Under the pieces are notes generated by a model that made no database searches, was not told the origin of the DNA, and was given only the letters and a program-made list of their open reading frames with translations. Shown here piece by piece: positions 1 through 9,345 of a stretch of 64,000 nt of DNA. Every line of letters begins with the position of its first letter. Within the stretch, counting starts at the first letter, position 1. The stretch is from positions 20,323 to 84,322 of the forward strand of contig NZ_CALGFC010000006.1 in NCBI RefSeq assembly GCF_937881195.1, given 5' to 3'. The stretch comes from an uncultured Methanobrevibacter sp. GTDB lineage: Archaea > Methanobacteriota > Methanobacteria > Methanobacteriales > Methanobacteriaceae. A program made the position numbers and the translations under genes.

Positions 1-1191
1 GATTTAAAAGAATTAGTTAGAAATGGAGAGGTTCCAGACTTTGAAGATGTTGATGTTGTAACTTGTGGTACTTGTGGCATAATGTCTGGTACTGCGGCAA
101 TATTTCACTTAGATATTTTCGAACCAGGAATTTTTAAGAAAGCTAAAAATATTTATTTAAATGGTGTTCAAGGATTCTCAGGGCCTTGTCCTAATGAATG
201 GTTGGGTTCTATTGATACAATTGTTTATGGAACTACTCATAGTAGAGATAATTCTGAATACGGAGGGGGTTTTTTATTTAAAGACCTATTAGAGGGAAAA
301 GAAATCGATATTGATTTAGAATCTATAGATGGTAAAAAATTTTCTTCTTCTATCACTATTGAAGATATTCCTAGGGCTGAAATTATTGGAACAAGAATGG
401 CTTTTAAAAATTATACTGCTTTTATTAATCCCTCTAATGATAGTGTTTCATCAATATTTAATGCAATTCCTATGGAAGGAAATTTTAAATCTTTTTCTTT
501 TTCTGGATGTGGGGAGATTAACCCTATTCAAAATGATCCAAATATGGATATCATTAAAAAAGGTACAAAAGTTTTACTTAATGGATCTGAAGGTATTGTA
601 TTGGGAAATGGAACAAGAAGCAATGATAATAAGCCTAATATGATGTTATCTGCAGATATGCATCAAATGGATTCTGAATATTTTGGAGGATTTAAAACTT
701 CTGAAGGTCCTGAAATATTTGATTCTGTAGCATTACCTATCCCTATTCTCAACGAAAAAGTATTTTCAAATCTTTTAATTTTAAATAAAGATATAAATCT
801 TCCTATAGCTGATATTAGGGGTAGACATTTACCTCTTTCTAATACAGATTATTCTCAGGTATGGGAAAGCTATGATGAAAGACCAACTTTTCATATGAAC
901 AAATGTATTGATTGTAGTAACTGTCTAGTTGAAGAACGTTGTCCTACATTCGCTTATAGTAATAAAAGAGGAAACAAAAATTTGGATACTCAATTATGTT
1001 TTGGTTGTGGGATGTGTTCTTATTCTTGTATTGGAGGAGCATTTGAAATGGATACGGGTGTTGTAAATACTATCATTGATGAAAATGAATATGCTATACC
1101 AATTTCATGTAGGCAATCAGATATAAAAAGAGCGAAGTCATTAACTAATAAATTAAAAGAGATGATTGAAAATAAAGAATTTATGCTTTAA
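1..1191 (+). CDS. Methanogenesis marker 16 metalloprotein (DUF39 with two 4Fe-4S motifs), 5' truncated
   Basis: The reading frame is open from the first base, so the gene starts outside the window; 396 residues are visible. The body matches the DUF39 family, whose characterised relatives act as L-aspartate semialdehyde sulfurtransferases making homocysteine in methanogens. A CGTCGIMSG segment lies near the visible N-terminus (about residues 22-30). The C-terminus holds two ferredoxin-like clusters of cysteines, CIDCSNC near residues 301-307 and CFGCGMCSYSC near 333-343. The visible length is close to the family's usual size, so only a few N-terminal residues should be missing. Family assignment is from recognition of the sequence; the substrate role is inferred from relatives. 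It is followed by a 254-bp AT-rich repeat region. Confidence 0.8.
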   Translation, partial: DLKELVRNGEVPDFEDVDVVTCGTCGIMSGTAAIFHLDIFEPGIFKKAKNIYLNGVQGFSGPCPNEWLGSIDTIVYGTTHSRDNSEYGGGFLFKDLLEGKEIDIDLESIDGKKFSSSITIEDIPRAEIIGTRMAFKNYTAFINPSNDSVSSIFNAIPMEGNFKSFSFSGCGEINPIQNDPNMDIIKKGTKVLLNGSEGIVLGNGTRSNDNKPNMMLSADMHQMDSEYFGGFKTSEGPEIFDSVALPIPILNEKVFSNLLILNKDINLPIADIRGRHLPLSNTDYSQVWESYDERPTFHMNKCIDCSNCLVEERCPTFAYSNKRGNKNLDTQLCFGCGMCSYSCIGGAFEMDTGVVNTIIDENEYAIPISCRQSDIKRAKSLTNKLKEMIENKEFML

Positions 1192-1208
1192 GTTATATTT
1201 TAATTTAT

Positions 1209-1361
1209 AAATTAATATATATTTATAATATCAAAATTTTATTTATAGATTAATATTAAAATTTTATTTTATAATTTAATTTATTAATTAATATATATTT
1301 TAATATCAAAATTTTATTTATAGTTTAATATTAAAATTTTATTTTATAATTTAATTTATAG
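1209..1361. repeat. Imperfect tandem duplication, unit about 75-76 bp, two copies
   Basis: Two adjacent copies beginning ATTAATATATATTT, at 1211 and 1287, share ATCAAAATTTTATTTATAG and ATATTAAAATTTTATTTTAT with only a few differences. It fills the gap between the marker 16 gene and thiI. Confidence 0.8.
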
Positions 1362-1445
1362 CTTTCATTTTATAATCTAATTTATATTTTCATTCATTTT
1401 TTAAATAAATTTATATATTAATATTAATAAATAAAGAGGAATCAA

Positions 1446-2609
1446 ATGAAACATAGTTTAATAATTGCAAGATATGGTGAATTGGGCCTTAAAAGCCCTA
1501 AAATAAGAAGTCGTTTTGAAAGAAAGCTTTCATCAAATATTAAAGCCTCTTTTAATTGTGAAATTGATATAAATCAAGCAAGAATATTCATTTTTCCAGA
1601 AAATTTTAATGAAGCTATATTTGAACTTAAAAAAATTTTTGGTATTGTATCATTTTCTCCAGCTATATCTACTTACAGCAATTTCCAAGATATTGAAAAT
1701 ACATTAAATATTTATGTTGATAACTTGGTTGAAGAAGGTTTAATATCTTCAGATACTCCTTTTGCAATTAGATGTAGGAGGGTGGGGGTTCATGATTTTT
1801 CTTCTCAGGAATTAGCAGCTTTTGCAGGTTCAGTTGTTGTTAAAAAACTTGGTTGCCCAGTTAATTTGACAAACCCTAAATTTGAGATTTTTATTGAAGT
1901 TCGTGATAATGAAACTTATATATTTCATGAAAAAATTAGGGGTCCGGGAGGTTTACCTCTTGGAACTCAAGGAAAATTAATTTCTCTTATATCTAGTGGA
2001 ATTGATTCTCCTGTAGCAACTTATCTTATGATGAAAAGAGGATGTGAGATAATAGCTCTTCATTTTGATAATAATCCATATACAAAACCAAAATCTGAAG
2101 AAAAATTTGATTCTATTATTAAACAACTTAAATCATATTCAAAGGGAGTTAAATTTAGATCTAGGGTTGTTAATTACGGGGACTATCTTAAAAAGTGTAA
2201 AGATGATGCTCCAGAAAAAATGACGTGTATTCTTTGTAAATCGGGAATGTATAAGATTGCAGGCAAATTAGCTAAAGAAATGAACGCATTAGGAATTGTT
2301 GATGGTAGTAGTGTGGGTCAAGTAGCTTCTCAAACTCTCCCTAATATTCTTGCTACTAGGGAAGATGTTGATGTTCCTATTTTAAGTCCTTTAATTGGTA
2401 TGGATAAAGTTGAAATAGAAAGAATAGCTAAAAAAATAGGGACATATGATATATCAAAAGAGGATGATGGGGGATGTAGTGCTGTTCCAAGATATCCTGA
2501 AACAAAGGCAGATATAAAAAGAGTTAGAAAAGCTAAAAATGATATTAATCAGGAAGAATTAATTAATGATACGTTTAATTCGATAATTTTTAAAAATTCT
2601 GAAGAATAG
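1446..2609 (+). CDS. thiI: tRNA 4-thiouridine synthase ThiI (archaeal type, no rhodanese domain)
   Basis: 387-residue sulfurtransferase that adenylates U8 of tRNA and replaces its oxygen with sulfur. The order is an N-terminal ferredoxin-like/THUMP region (to about residue 165), then a PP-loop ATP-binding domain with SGIDSP near residues 183-188. A CILC pair lies near 260-263 and a third cysteine, GGCSAVPRYP, near 343. Archaeal ThiI proteins lack the C-terminal rhodanese domain of the bacterial enzyme and use such a CxxC plus a further cysteine, which fits here. The ATG is preceded by AAAGAGGAATCAA, a good ribosome binding site. It stands alone, flanked by AT-rich repeats. Confidence 0.93.
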   Translation: MKHSLIIARYGELGLKSPKIRSRFERKLSSNIKASFNCEIDINQARIFIFPENFNEAIFELKKIFGIVSFSPAISTYSNFQDIENTLNIYVDNLVEEGLISSDTPFAIRCRRVGVHDFSSQELAAFAGSVVVKKLGCPVNLTNPKFEIFIEVRDNETYIFHEKIRGPGGLPLGTQGKLISLISSGIDSPVATYLMMKRGCEIIALHFDNNPYTKPKSEEKFDSIIKQLKSYSKGVKFRSRVVNYGDYLKKCKDDAPEKMTCILCKSGMYKIAGKLAKEMNALGIVDGSSVGQVASQTLPNILATREDVDVPILSPLIGMDKVEIERIAKKIGTYDISKEDDGGCSAVPRYPETKADIKRVRKAKNDINQEELINDTFNSIIFKNSEE

Positions 2610-2667
2610 AAGTATTATTAATAATAAATAATTATAAAAATCATGATTATAAATTATTTTAGACAAA

Positions 2668-2780
2668 ATATTTTTGATAATATATAAAATTATAATAAAT
2701 AAATTATTCTAAATAACATATTTTAAATGAGATATTTTTGATAATATATAAAATTATAATAAATAAATTATTCTAAATAA
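2668..2780. repeat. Tandem duplication, 64-bp unit, about 1.8 copies
   Basis: The copies start at 2668 and 2732 with ATATTTTTGATAATATATAA and stay identical through ATTATTCTAAATAA. They lie between thiI and the radical SAM gene. Confidence 0.85.
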
Positions 2781-2837
2781 AATAATTTTGATAAAAATAA
2801 GATTAATAAATTAAATATTTTATGTGGAGTTGGGTAA

Positions 2838-4196
2838 ATGAAAATTACATTTGTTAATCCTCCACAAACAGCATCTAAATATAAATTTATGGGAGTTATT
2901 GCACCACCTTTGGGTCTTGCATATATGGCTGCTGTTTTAGAGGAAAATAATTTTTCGGTAAATATTATTGATGCTTCAGCATCTGATATGAGTTGGGAAG
3001 ATTTTGAAAATAATTTAAAGGATTCCAATCCTGATATTATTGCCATTACTGCATTAACGCCAACTATAGAAAAAGCTTTGGAAACTGCTAGAATATCTAA
3101 AGAACTTTTTCCTAACAGTTTAATTGTCATGGGAGGGTATCATCCTACTTTTAACTATGAAGAACTATTAGAACATGATTTTATTGATATTATCATTCGT
3201 GGAGAAGGGGAATATACCATTTTGGATCTTGTCAGTACCATTGAAAAGGGTGAAGATCTTTCTAAAGTTAAAGGAATTGCTTTTAATAATATTATAACTC
3301 CAGATAGAGATTTAATCAACGATCTGGATTCTTTACCATATCCGGCAAGACATTTACTTCCTATGCAAGAATATAAACTTCTTAATATGGAAACTAGAAT
3401 GTCTACAATGATAACTAGCAGGGGTTGCCCTATGCAATGTTCATTTTGTTCTTCAGCATCAATGCATGGATCTAAACTTCGTTTGAGGTCTGTTGAAAGC
3501 ATCATCGAGGAAATAGAATATTTAATTAAAAATTTTAATATAGAAACAATTGCATTTATGGATGACACATTCACAATAAATAAAAAAAGAGTCATGGCTA
3601 TTTGTGATGAAATAATAAAACGAGATATTGATGTCTTATGGGGCTGTACTGCAAGAGTAGATACATTAGATGAAGAAGTATTGAAAAAAATGAGGGAAGC
3701 AGGATGTATAACTTTATTCATGGGTGTTGAATCCGCAGAACAACAAATATTAGATAATGTTAATAAGAATACTACTATTAAAAAAATTAAAAATGCATTT
3801 AAAATTTGTAGAGAGGAAAAAATCCGAACTATAGCTTCTGTCGTGTTGGGGATGCCAGGAGATACTCATGAAAGTATAAATAAAACTGTGAATTTTGTAA
3901 AGGATTTAAAGCCTTCTTATGCTATTTTTTCTTTAGCAACTCCTTATCCTGGCACTAAATTTTACCAACAAGTTTTTGAAAACAACATGATTAAAGTGAA
4001 AGATTGGTCGAAATATACTTTAATTTCTCCAATAATTGATACTATTGAATGTTCTTTAGAAGATTTAAGAAAATATCAGACTATTGCTTTTTGTAAGTTT
4101 TATTTAAGGCCAACTTATCTTATACGTCAATTGATAATTGATGGTCCAATGCTTCTTAAAACAATTTGGGGAGTTTTTAGGCATGTTTTAAGTTAA
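2838..4196 (+). CDS. B12-binding-domain radical SAM protein
   Basis: 452 residues. The N-terminal 140 or so resemble a cobalamin-binding domain of the BchE type (VNPPQ start, GGYHPTFN and RGEGE motifs). The radical SAM core follows, with the cluster motif CPMQCSFC (CxxxCxxC) near residues 197-204. A C-terminal region of about 100 residues is unassigned. Such proteins catalyse methylation or ring-forming chemistry with SAM, an Fe-S cluster and often a corrinoid, but the substrate cannot be told from sequence. It appears monocistronic; the start follows TGTGGAGTTGGGTAA. The methyltransferase role is only a class-level inference. Confidence 0.82.
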   Translation: MKITFVNPPQTASKYKFMGVIAPPLGLAYMAAVLEENNFSVNIIDASASDMSWEDFENNLKDSNPDIIAITALTPTIEKALETARISKELFPNSLIVMGGYHPTFNYEELLEHDFIDIIIRGEGEYTILDLVSTIEKGEDLSKVKGIAFNNIITPDRDLINDLDSLPYPARHLLPMQEYKLLNMETRMSTMITSRGCPMQCSFCSSASMHGSKLRLRSVESIIEEIEYLIKNFNIETIAFMDDTFTINKKRVMAICDEIIKRDIDVLWGCTARVDTLDEEVLKKMREAGCITLFMGVESAEQQILDNVNKNTTIKKIKNAFKICREEKIRTIASVVLGMPGDTHESINKTVNFVKDLKPSYAIFSLATPYPGTKFYQQVFENNMIKVKDWSKYTLISPIIDTIECSLEDLRKYQTIAFCKFYLRPTYLIRQLIIDGPMLLKTIWGVFRHVLS

Positions 4197-4531
4197 TTCA
4201 TTGATTTATAATTAATTATTAAAAAATAGGTTTTTAAAATTATGAACTAAAATATTTTAATAATATTAAAAACTTATGTATTTAAAATTACTAATAATTT
4301 AGTAATAATACTAAAATGAATTAAAAAGAATAATTAGAATAATAAATATATATAATATGGATGTTAAATAAATAATATGTCTATAAATTTGTAGATAAAT
4401 TATAGTTGACAATTTAATAATGAATTTAAATGATTTATTAATCCTAAGATAATTAATTAAATTATCTAAAATAGAAATTATCTAAAATATCAAATATTAG
4501 AATAATTAAAATCAATTTTTGAGGTAATATA
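4197..4531. other. Gene-free AT-rich spacer
   Basis: No ORF worth calling and no RNA gene recognised. A weak dyad CTATAA...TTATAG (about 4381-4405) is compatible with chance at this base composition. Confidence 0.6.
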
Positions 4532-5626
4532 ATGAAAACAACTATTAGTGTAATAAAAGCAGATGTTGGAAGTATTTCTGGCCATTTAGTGGCTCATCCA
4601 GCTCTATTAGAAACTTGTGATGAAGTTTTAGGAAAAGCTCTTGAAGATGGGTTATTGGAAGATTATTATATAACTCGTTGTGGAGACGATATAGATATGA
4701 TAATGACTCACAGAAATGGTGAGGAAAATGAAGAAGTCCATGAAACTGCATTTAATGCATTTATGAAAGCTACTGAATTAGCTAGAGAATTAAAATTATA
4801 TGGTGCGGGACAAGACTTATTATCTGATACTTTTTCAGGTAACATTAAAGGTATGGGTCCGGGTGTAGCAGAAATGGAATTTAAAGAAAGACCAAGTGAT
4901 CCGGTAATTGTTTTCTGTTGTGATAAAACCGAGCCAGGTGCATTTAATTTGCCATTATATAGGTTATTTGCAGATCCATTTAACACTGCGGGACTTACTA
5001 TTGATCCAAGTATGCATGATGGATTTAAATTTGAAGTATTTGATGTAATTGAACATAGAAAAGTTATTATGAGTTGTCCTGAAGAATCATATGATTTACT
5101 TGCACTTTTAGGTTCAACTGGAAGATATGTAATTAAAAGAATCTTTAAAAAGAATGGTGAAATAGCTGCTAGTATGAGTACTGAAAGATTAAATCTAATG
5201 GCAGGATCTTATGTTGGTAAAGATGACCCAGCAGCTATTGTAAGGGCGCAATCTGGTTTTCCATCAGCTGGAGAAGTTGTTGAGCCATTTGCATTCCCTC
5301 ATTTGGTAAGTGGATGGATGAGAGGTTCTCATAATGGGCCTTTAATGCCTACTGCTCAATATGATGCTAATCCTATTAGATTTGATGGTCCTCCAAGAGT
5401 TATTGGTTTAGGATTTTCAATTGCTGATGCAAAACTTGGAATGCCTGTAGATTTATTTGATGATCCTGCTTTTGATAGAACTAGACAACAAGCTTCTGAT
5501 ATTGCTGATTATATGAGAAGACATGGTCCATTTGAACCACACAGATTACCAAGTGAAGAAATGGAATATACTTCTCTTCCAGGTGTTTTAGAAAAATTAG
5601 AATCTCGTTTTGAAAAAATGGATTAA
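4532..5626 (+). CDS. fbp: Fructose-1,6-bisphosphate aldolase/phosphatase (bifunctional, archaeal type V)
   Basis: 364 residues, the standard family length, and recognisable end to end. It condenses glyceraldehyde-3-phosphate and dihydroxyacetone phosphate, then dephosphorylates the product to fructose 6-phosphate, driving gluconeogenesis in one direction. Visible signatures include the N-terminal KADVGSISGH, GDDIDMIMTH and DKTEPGAFN segments likely to bind metal. SYVGKDDPAA carries Tyr227 and Lys230, the same Tyr-x-x-Lys pair that forms the Schiff base in characterised enzymes. GWMRGSHNGPLMP follows. The ATG is preceded by GAGGTAATATA. The downstream region is T-rich and probably terminates transcription. 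Confidence 0.95.
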   Translation: MKTTISVIKADVGSISGHLVAHPALLETCDEVLGKALEDGLLEDYYITRCGDDIDMIMTHRNGEENEEVHETAFNAFMKATELARELKLYGAGQDLLSDTFSGNIKGMGPGVAEMEFKERPSDPVIVFCCDKTEPGAFNLPLYRLFADPFNTAGLTIDPSMHDGFKFEVFDVIEHRKVIMSCPEESYDLLALLGSTGRYVIKRIFKKNGEIAASMSTERLNLMAGSYVGKDDPAAIVRAQSGFPSAGEVVEPFAFPHLVSGWMRGSHNGPLMPTAQYDANPIRFDGPPRVIGLGFSIADAKLGMPVDLFDDPAFDRTRQQASDIADYMRRHGPFEPHRLPSEEMEYTSLPGVLEKLESRFEKMD

Positions 5627-5632
5627 TTTCCA

Positions 5633-5652
5633 TTATTTTTTTATTTTTTAAT
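5633..5652 (+). terminator. T-rich terminator after fbp
   Basis: Two T-runs lie immediately after the fbp stop codon. Poly-T tracts without a strong hairpin are the usual archaeal intrinsic terminator; inferred from composition only. Confidence 0.35.
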
Positions 5653-5873
5653 ATAGTTATTGTATAAAAATAGTATGTATTTAAATAATATTTTTTCTTA
5701 TTTTTTATAAACATTATATATAACAACAATATTTTTTCTATTAATAATAAACTTTTATTAATAAATATTATTGAATTGGATATATTTTTATCTATTTTAA
5801 TTTTCAAAAAATTTAAATTTATAATATTTTTTTAGATTATTTTTTATAATTTTACTTTTCTATCATTTTATAT

Positions 5874-6119
5874 TCAAATAATTTCATGAATAATTCTTAA
5901 AGTATCAACTAGTCCGTGGCTATAGCTAATACATTCGAAAGAAGTTATTTGGTCTCCTTTTTTGAGGTAGTATTTACAATCTTCCATATAATCTTTTGCT
6001 CTAAGTTTCGCTTCTTCTTCTTTTTTAGAAAAATTTAGCCCCTCAATTTCTTTAAGATTATTTTCTAACTTATCAATGTCTTTTAATATTTTTTCTTCCC
6101 ATTCTAGGTTTTCTATCAT
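5874..6119 (-). CDS. DUF357 family small protein (second copy)
   Basis: 81-residue, highly charged, probably helical protein ending in the DUF357 signature (SFECISYSHGLVDTLR). It is clearly paralogous to the gene just upstream on the same strand: both have a ILxDIxKLxxxLxxIExLxxxKEE pattern followed by RAKxYxxDxxYYLxKxDxxTSFxCIxYxHGLxDxL. DUF357 proteins are widespread in archaea and have no established biochemical role. It is the last gene of a probable three-gene minus-strand operon with the neighbouring paralog and archaetidylinositol phosphate synthase. Confidence 0.8.
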   Translation of the reverse strand: MIENLEWEEKILKDIDKLENNLKEIEGLNFSKKEEEAKLRAKDYMEDCKYYLKKGDQITSFECISYSHGLVDTLRIIHEII

Positions 6120-6161
6120 CTATATTCTCCGTAATGTTTCATATTTTTCATATTATTATTA

Positions 6162-6395
6162 TTATTCTATATTCCGATTAATTAATAATGCATCAATTAA
6201 TCCGTGTGCATATGTTATACATCCAAATGATGTTAATTCATCTTCTTTTTGAAGGTAGTAATTAGAATCTTTTTTATAGTTTTTTGCCCTTTTTATTATC
6301 TCTTTTTCTTCTTTGTTCAATTTTAAAGATTCTATTTTATCTAAACTTTCATCAAGTTTTTCGATATCACTTAAAATTCTATCGGTATTGTTCAT
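6162..6395 (-). CDS. DUF357 family small protein (first copy)
   Basis: 77 residues with the same architecture as its downstream paralog, ending SFGCITYAHGLIDALLINR. The AGAAGGTAGAACA before its ATG is a usable ribosome binding site. It starts 31 bp after the CDP-alcohol phosphotransferase gene, so the two are probably cotranscribed. Function is unknown for the family. The tandem duplication is local, and the two copies have diverged considerably, so the duplication is not recent. Confidence 0.8.
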   Translation of the reverse strand: MNNTDRILSDIEKLDESLDKIESLKLNKEEKEIIKRAKNYKKDSNYYLQKEDELTSFGCITYAHGLIDALLINRNIE

Positions 6396-6426
6396 TGTTC
6401 TACCTTCTAATTATTTTAATATTATT

Positions 6427-7011
6427 CTATAGTCTTCTTCTTTCATAACTTGTTTCTTTCCAGACATGATGAATTCTTTGCACAACTGTTATATATGAAA
6501 GGATAATCAGTAATATAATGGTCCAATTCATATAAATACCACCAAATATTCCTGCTATAAATGCACCTGCCATTAGAATAATAAGCCTAGTAGCTCTTTC
6601 AGCTATTCCTATATTACATTCAATTCCTTTTGCTTCGGCCCTTGCTCTTACATAACTTACAGTAATTGCTGAATGAATAGCTAAAATCCCAAATAACCAT
6701 GATGTGTAGCCGCCCCAAACTATTCCTATAATTATTATTGCATCAGAAAACCTATCCATTGTAGAATCAAGAAAAGCTCCAAAATCTGATGTTTTGTCAT
6801 GATATCTAGCTATTGCACCATCAAAAACATCAAAAACACCACTCAAGAGGATAAAAATTCCTCCAACCAGTAAATTTCCTGTTCCAAAAAATATTGCAGA
6901 TATTATGGCAATTATGGGAGATATTAACGTTAATATATTTGGGTTTAAATTTATTCTTTTAGCAATAGGTTCAAGAATTTTTTTTAAAAGGGGTCTGAAT
7001 CTTTCTAACAT
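6427..7011 (-). CDS. Archaetidylinositol phosphate synthase (CDP-alcohol phosphotransferase)
   Basis: 194 residues from the chosen start. The catalytic CDP-alcohol phosphotransferase motif is complete: DGAIARYHDKTSDFGAFLD followed by Asp in the DGx2ARx8Gx3Dx3D pattern (about residues 64-86). Five or six hydrophobic segments follow the usual membrane topology. In Methanobacteriales this family joins CDP-archaeol to inositol phosphate on the way to archaetidylinositol. The ATG at 7011 (MLERF) is preferred; a frame-extending TTG at 7032 adds only seven residues. A TATATAAATATT box about 30 bp upstream suggests a nearly leaderless transcript. It heads an operon with two DUF357 genes. Substrate choice is inferred from lineage. 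Confidence 0.8.
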   Translation of the reverse strand: MLERFRPLLKKILEPIAKRINLNPNILTLISPIIAIISAIFFGTGNLLVGGIFILLSGVFDVFDGAIARYHDKTSDFGAFLDSTMDRFSDAIIIIGIVWGGYTSWLFGILAIHSAITVSYVRARAEAKGIECNIGIAERATRLIILMAGAFIAGIFGGIYMNWTIILLIILSYITVVQRIHHVWKETSYERRRL

Positions 7012-7426
7012 TGCTATAGTATATGAAAACAAATATTTATATAATTTTTTATAAAATAATGAAAAATTATTTATTTTATTAAATACAACAATTATTACAT
7101 TACTATTGGATTAACCATTATCTATAAAATTAAAAAATATTAAAGATTAATGGATAATTTTTATTAATAATAATTAGAAACATAATTAAATTGCTAAAAT
7201 CGATTTATGATTCTATAATGCGTTTTATCAATTTGAATAATATTTCTATATTATATTATTAGGATAATTTTTCATGGATAGAAATACATTATTTTTCAAC
7301 AAAAATATTTTTTAATTTTATAGTACTATTTAATCAAATACTAGTATAATATTGATAGCAATAATAATCTTAAATAATAATAATTATTTAAAAAATAGTA
7401 TTCTTAATTCTTTACATGTGATTTAA
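7012..7426. other. Divergent AT-rich spacer
   Basis: Separates the minus-strand archaetidylinositol phosphate operon from plus-strand Sua5. Beyond the TATA-like box near 7020-7030 (minus strand), I see no gene, RNA or clear repeat. Confidence 0.55.
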
Positions 7427-8020
7427 ATGAAGATAGTTAAAATGGATAAAAACAACCCTGATTTTAATTTAATTAATGAGGCTATAGAAGTTTTAAGTTC
7501 TGGAGGAGTTGTGCTTTATCCTACTGATACAGTTTATGGTTTAGGTGCAAATATATTTGATGAAAAAGCTGTTGAAAAGGTTTATAATATTAAGAATAGG
7601 GACTATTTTAAACCATTATCTGTATGTGTTTCATCTGTCCCTGAGATTTCTTTAATTGCAGATACACCTTTAGACATAATCAATATTCTTAAAAAAAATT
7701 TACCTGGTCCATTCACTTTTATACTATATAAAAAGGATCCAATACTTGACTATGCTACTAAAAATCATAAAATTGGGATTAGAATTCCTGAAAGTATTAT
7801 TTCAAGAAATTTAACAAAAAATTTTCCAATAACTACTACTAGTGCAAATTTATCTGGAAAAGAAACATTAAATAATCCTGATGATATTATCAAACAACTA
7901 AATAAAGGAATAGATTTTGTCATTGATGTGGGCATTTTAGAACAATCAAAACCTTCTACTGTAATAGATTTAACTAGGAAAAAACAAGATATATTAAGAC
8001 AAGGTAAAGGCAACCTTTAA
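7427..8020 (+). CDS. Threonylcarbamoyl-AMP synthase, Sua5/YrdC family
   Basis: 197-residue single-domain YrdC protein. It makes threonylcarbamoyl-AMP from threonine, bicarbonate and ATP, the first step of t6A37 tRNA modification. The signature LSSGGVVLYPTDTVYGLGAN lies near residues 24-43, and KxxxYFKPLSV and TTSANLSGKE are the other typical family blocks. It lacks the C-terminal Sua5 extension domain, so it is a YrdC-like short form. The start is supported by GTGATTTAA before the ATG. A pyrimidine-rich repeat that may act as terminator follows. Confidence 0.92.
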   Translation: MKIVKMDKNNPDFNLINEAIEVLSSGGVVLYPTDTVYGLGANIFDEKAVEKVYNIKNRDYFKPLSVCVSSVPEISLIADTPLDIINILKKNLPGPFTFILYKKDPILDYATKNHKIGIRIPESIISRNLTKNFPITTTSANLSGKETLNNPDDIIKQLNKGIDFVIDVGILEQSKPSTVIDLTRKKQDILRQGKGNL

Positions 8021-8424
8021 AGACTGAATTATTCTATATTATTATTAATCTTTCTAATATTCATTATTTATATTATTTTCTACCTTTTATTTTCTACCTT
8101 TTATTTTCTACCTTTTTTCTTTCTAATTTTTTAATTATTTTTTTAACTTTTTTATTTATTCTATTTTTATTTATTTTCTATTTTTTCATTAAATTTATAA
8201 TAATTCAATCTAGTATAGTATTAATATTAGTATTAACAATATTAATATTATAAACTTTAAGAATTGATGTAATAAAATTCATTAATAATAAATTTATTAT
8301 ATAAGAAAATTAAGTTATAATAAGATGAATTATATAATTAAATTAATCTATAATAAAATGAATTATATGATATTAATTTTTAAAGCTTATAATAAAAGTA
8401 ATTATATGATTAAATTGTGAAAAT
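8021..8424. other. Spacer with pyrimidine-rich tract, then AT-rich repeats
   Basis: Starts with a T/C-rich tract, then about 200 bp of AT-rich DNA containing three loose copies of a TATAATAARATGAATTATAT-like phrase between about 8317 and 8415. No gene seen. Confidence 0.5.
8075..8118 (+). repeat. 14-bp tandem repeat (ATTTTCTACCTTTT), three copies
   Basis: Perfect copies start at 8075, 8089 and 8103. The tract is pyrimidine-rich on the coding strand and runs into more T-runs up to about 8156, so it probably doubles as the Sua5 transcription terminator. Confidence 0.8.
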
Positions 8425-9132
8425 ATGAAATCTCTAGCTAATTTAAGCAATCCTTCAAAAATTCAAACTAACTCTTCTTTAGACCTTATATTAGGAGGGG
8501 GGATTGAAAAAAGAAACATAACTCAATTTTATGGGCCTCCTGGATCTGGTAAAACCAACATATCTTTAAATATTGCAGTTCAAGTAGCGAAACAGGACAA
8601 AAAAGTAGCTTATATAGATACTGAGGGTGGAATCTCAATTGATAGGGTTAAACAATTGTCTAAAAACGATTTTAATGACGTGGCTAATAATATAATTGTT
8701 TTTGAGCCTAATTCATTCCAAGAACAATCAAATAATATAAAAACTATTGAATCACTTATTAGTTCTGAGCAAAATAATTTTGATTTAATAATAATAGATT
8801 CTGCAGTAGCACTATATCGTTTAAAAGAAGGAAAAAATTCTAATTTATTAAACATGGAATTAGGTACTCAGATGGGAGCTTTATCTAGAATGTCTCGTAA
8901 ACACGATCTTGCTGTTGTTATAACTAATCAGATTTATTCGACATTTGAAGATGAAAACACTAGCACCGTTGTGCCTGTTGGTGGAACTATATTAAGATAT
9001 TGGAGTAAAATAATTGTTGAACTTTCAAAATCAGATATAAATGGACAACGTATAGCTACTTTGAAAAGACATAAATCAATAGCAGAAGGTACAAATATTA
9101 AATTTTCTATTACAAACAATGGTATTGAATAA
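8425..9132 (+). CDS. radB: RadB, DNA repair and recombination RecA-family paralog
   Basis: 235 residues, the usual RadB length, which lacks the N-terminal helix-hairpin-helix domain of RadA. Walker A is GPPGSGKT at about residues 36-43, and a hydrophobic Walker B strand LIIIDS lies near 120-125. The N-terminal SLDLILGGGIEKRNITQFYG is typical of RadB. RadB is an archaeal RadA paralog that binds DNA and modulates recombination, with weak ATPase activity. It stands alone; the ribosome binding site is weak. The T-rich sequence after the stop is a plausible terminator. Confidence 0.92.
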   Translation: MKSLANLSNPSKIQTNSSLDLILGGGIEKRNITQFYGPPGSGKTNISLNIAVQVAKQDKKVAYIDTEGGISIDRVKQLSKNDFNDVANNIIVFEPNSFQEQSNNIKTIESLISSEQNNFDLIIIDSAVALYRLKEGKNSNLLNMELGTQMGALSRMSRKHDLAVVITNQIYSTFEDENTSTVVPVGGTILRYWSKIIVELSKSDINGQRIATLKRHKSIAEGTNIKFSITNNGIE

Positions 9133-9345
9133 TTTTGTATCCAAATATTTTTCTCAATTCTTTTTATTAGCTATTTTTTTATATTTATTTCATTAATTTA
9201 ATATTCATTATACACTTTATCTCATTATTTTATTATTTTATATTATTAACCATTAGTTTTATAAGCCATTTTGAATATAATTAATTATGTTGTAAAATTA
9301 TTTTATAACTATTATTTTTATTAAATGTTAATGTTTTGTGATAAT

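Noticed and set aside
5481..5807. 108-codon minus-strand frame overlapping the fbp 3' end
   Set aside because: It is mostly isoleucine/lysine/tyrosine from AT-rich DNA and overlaps a well supported gene.
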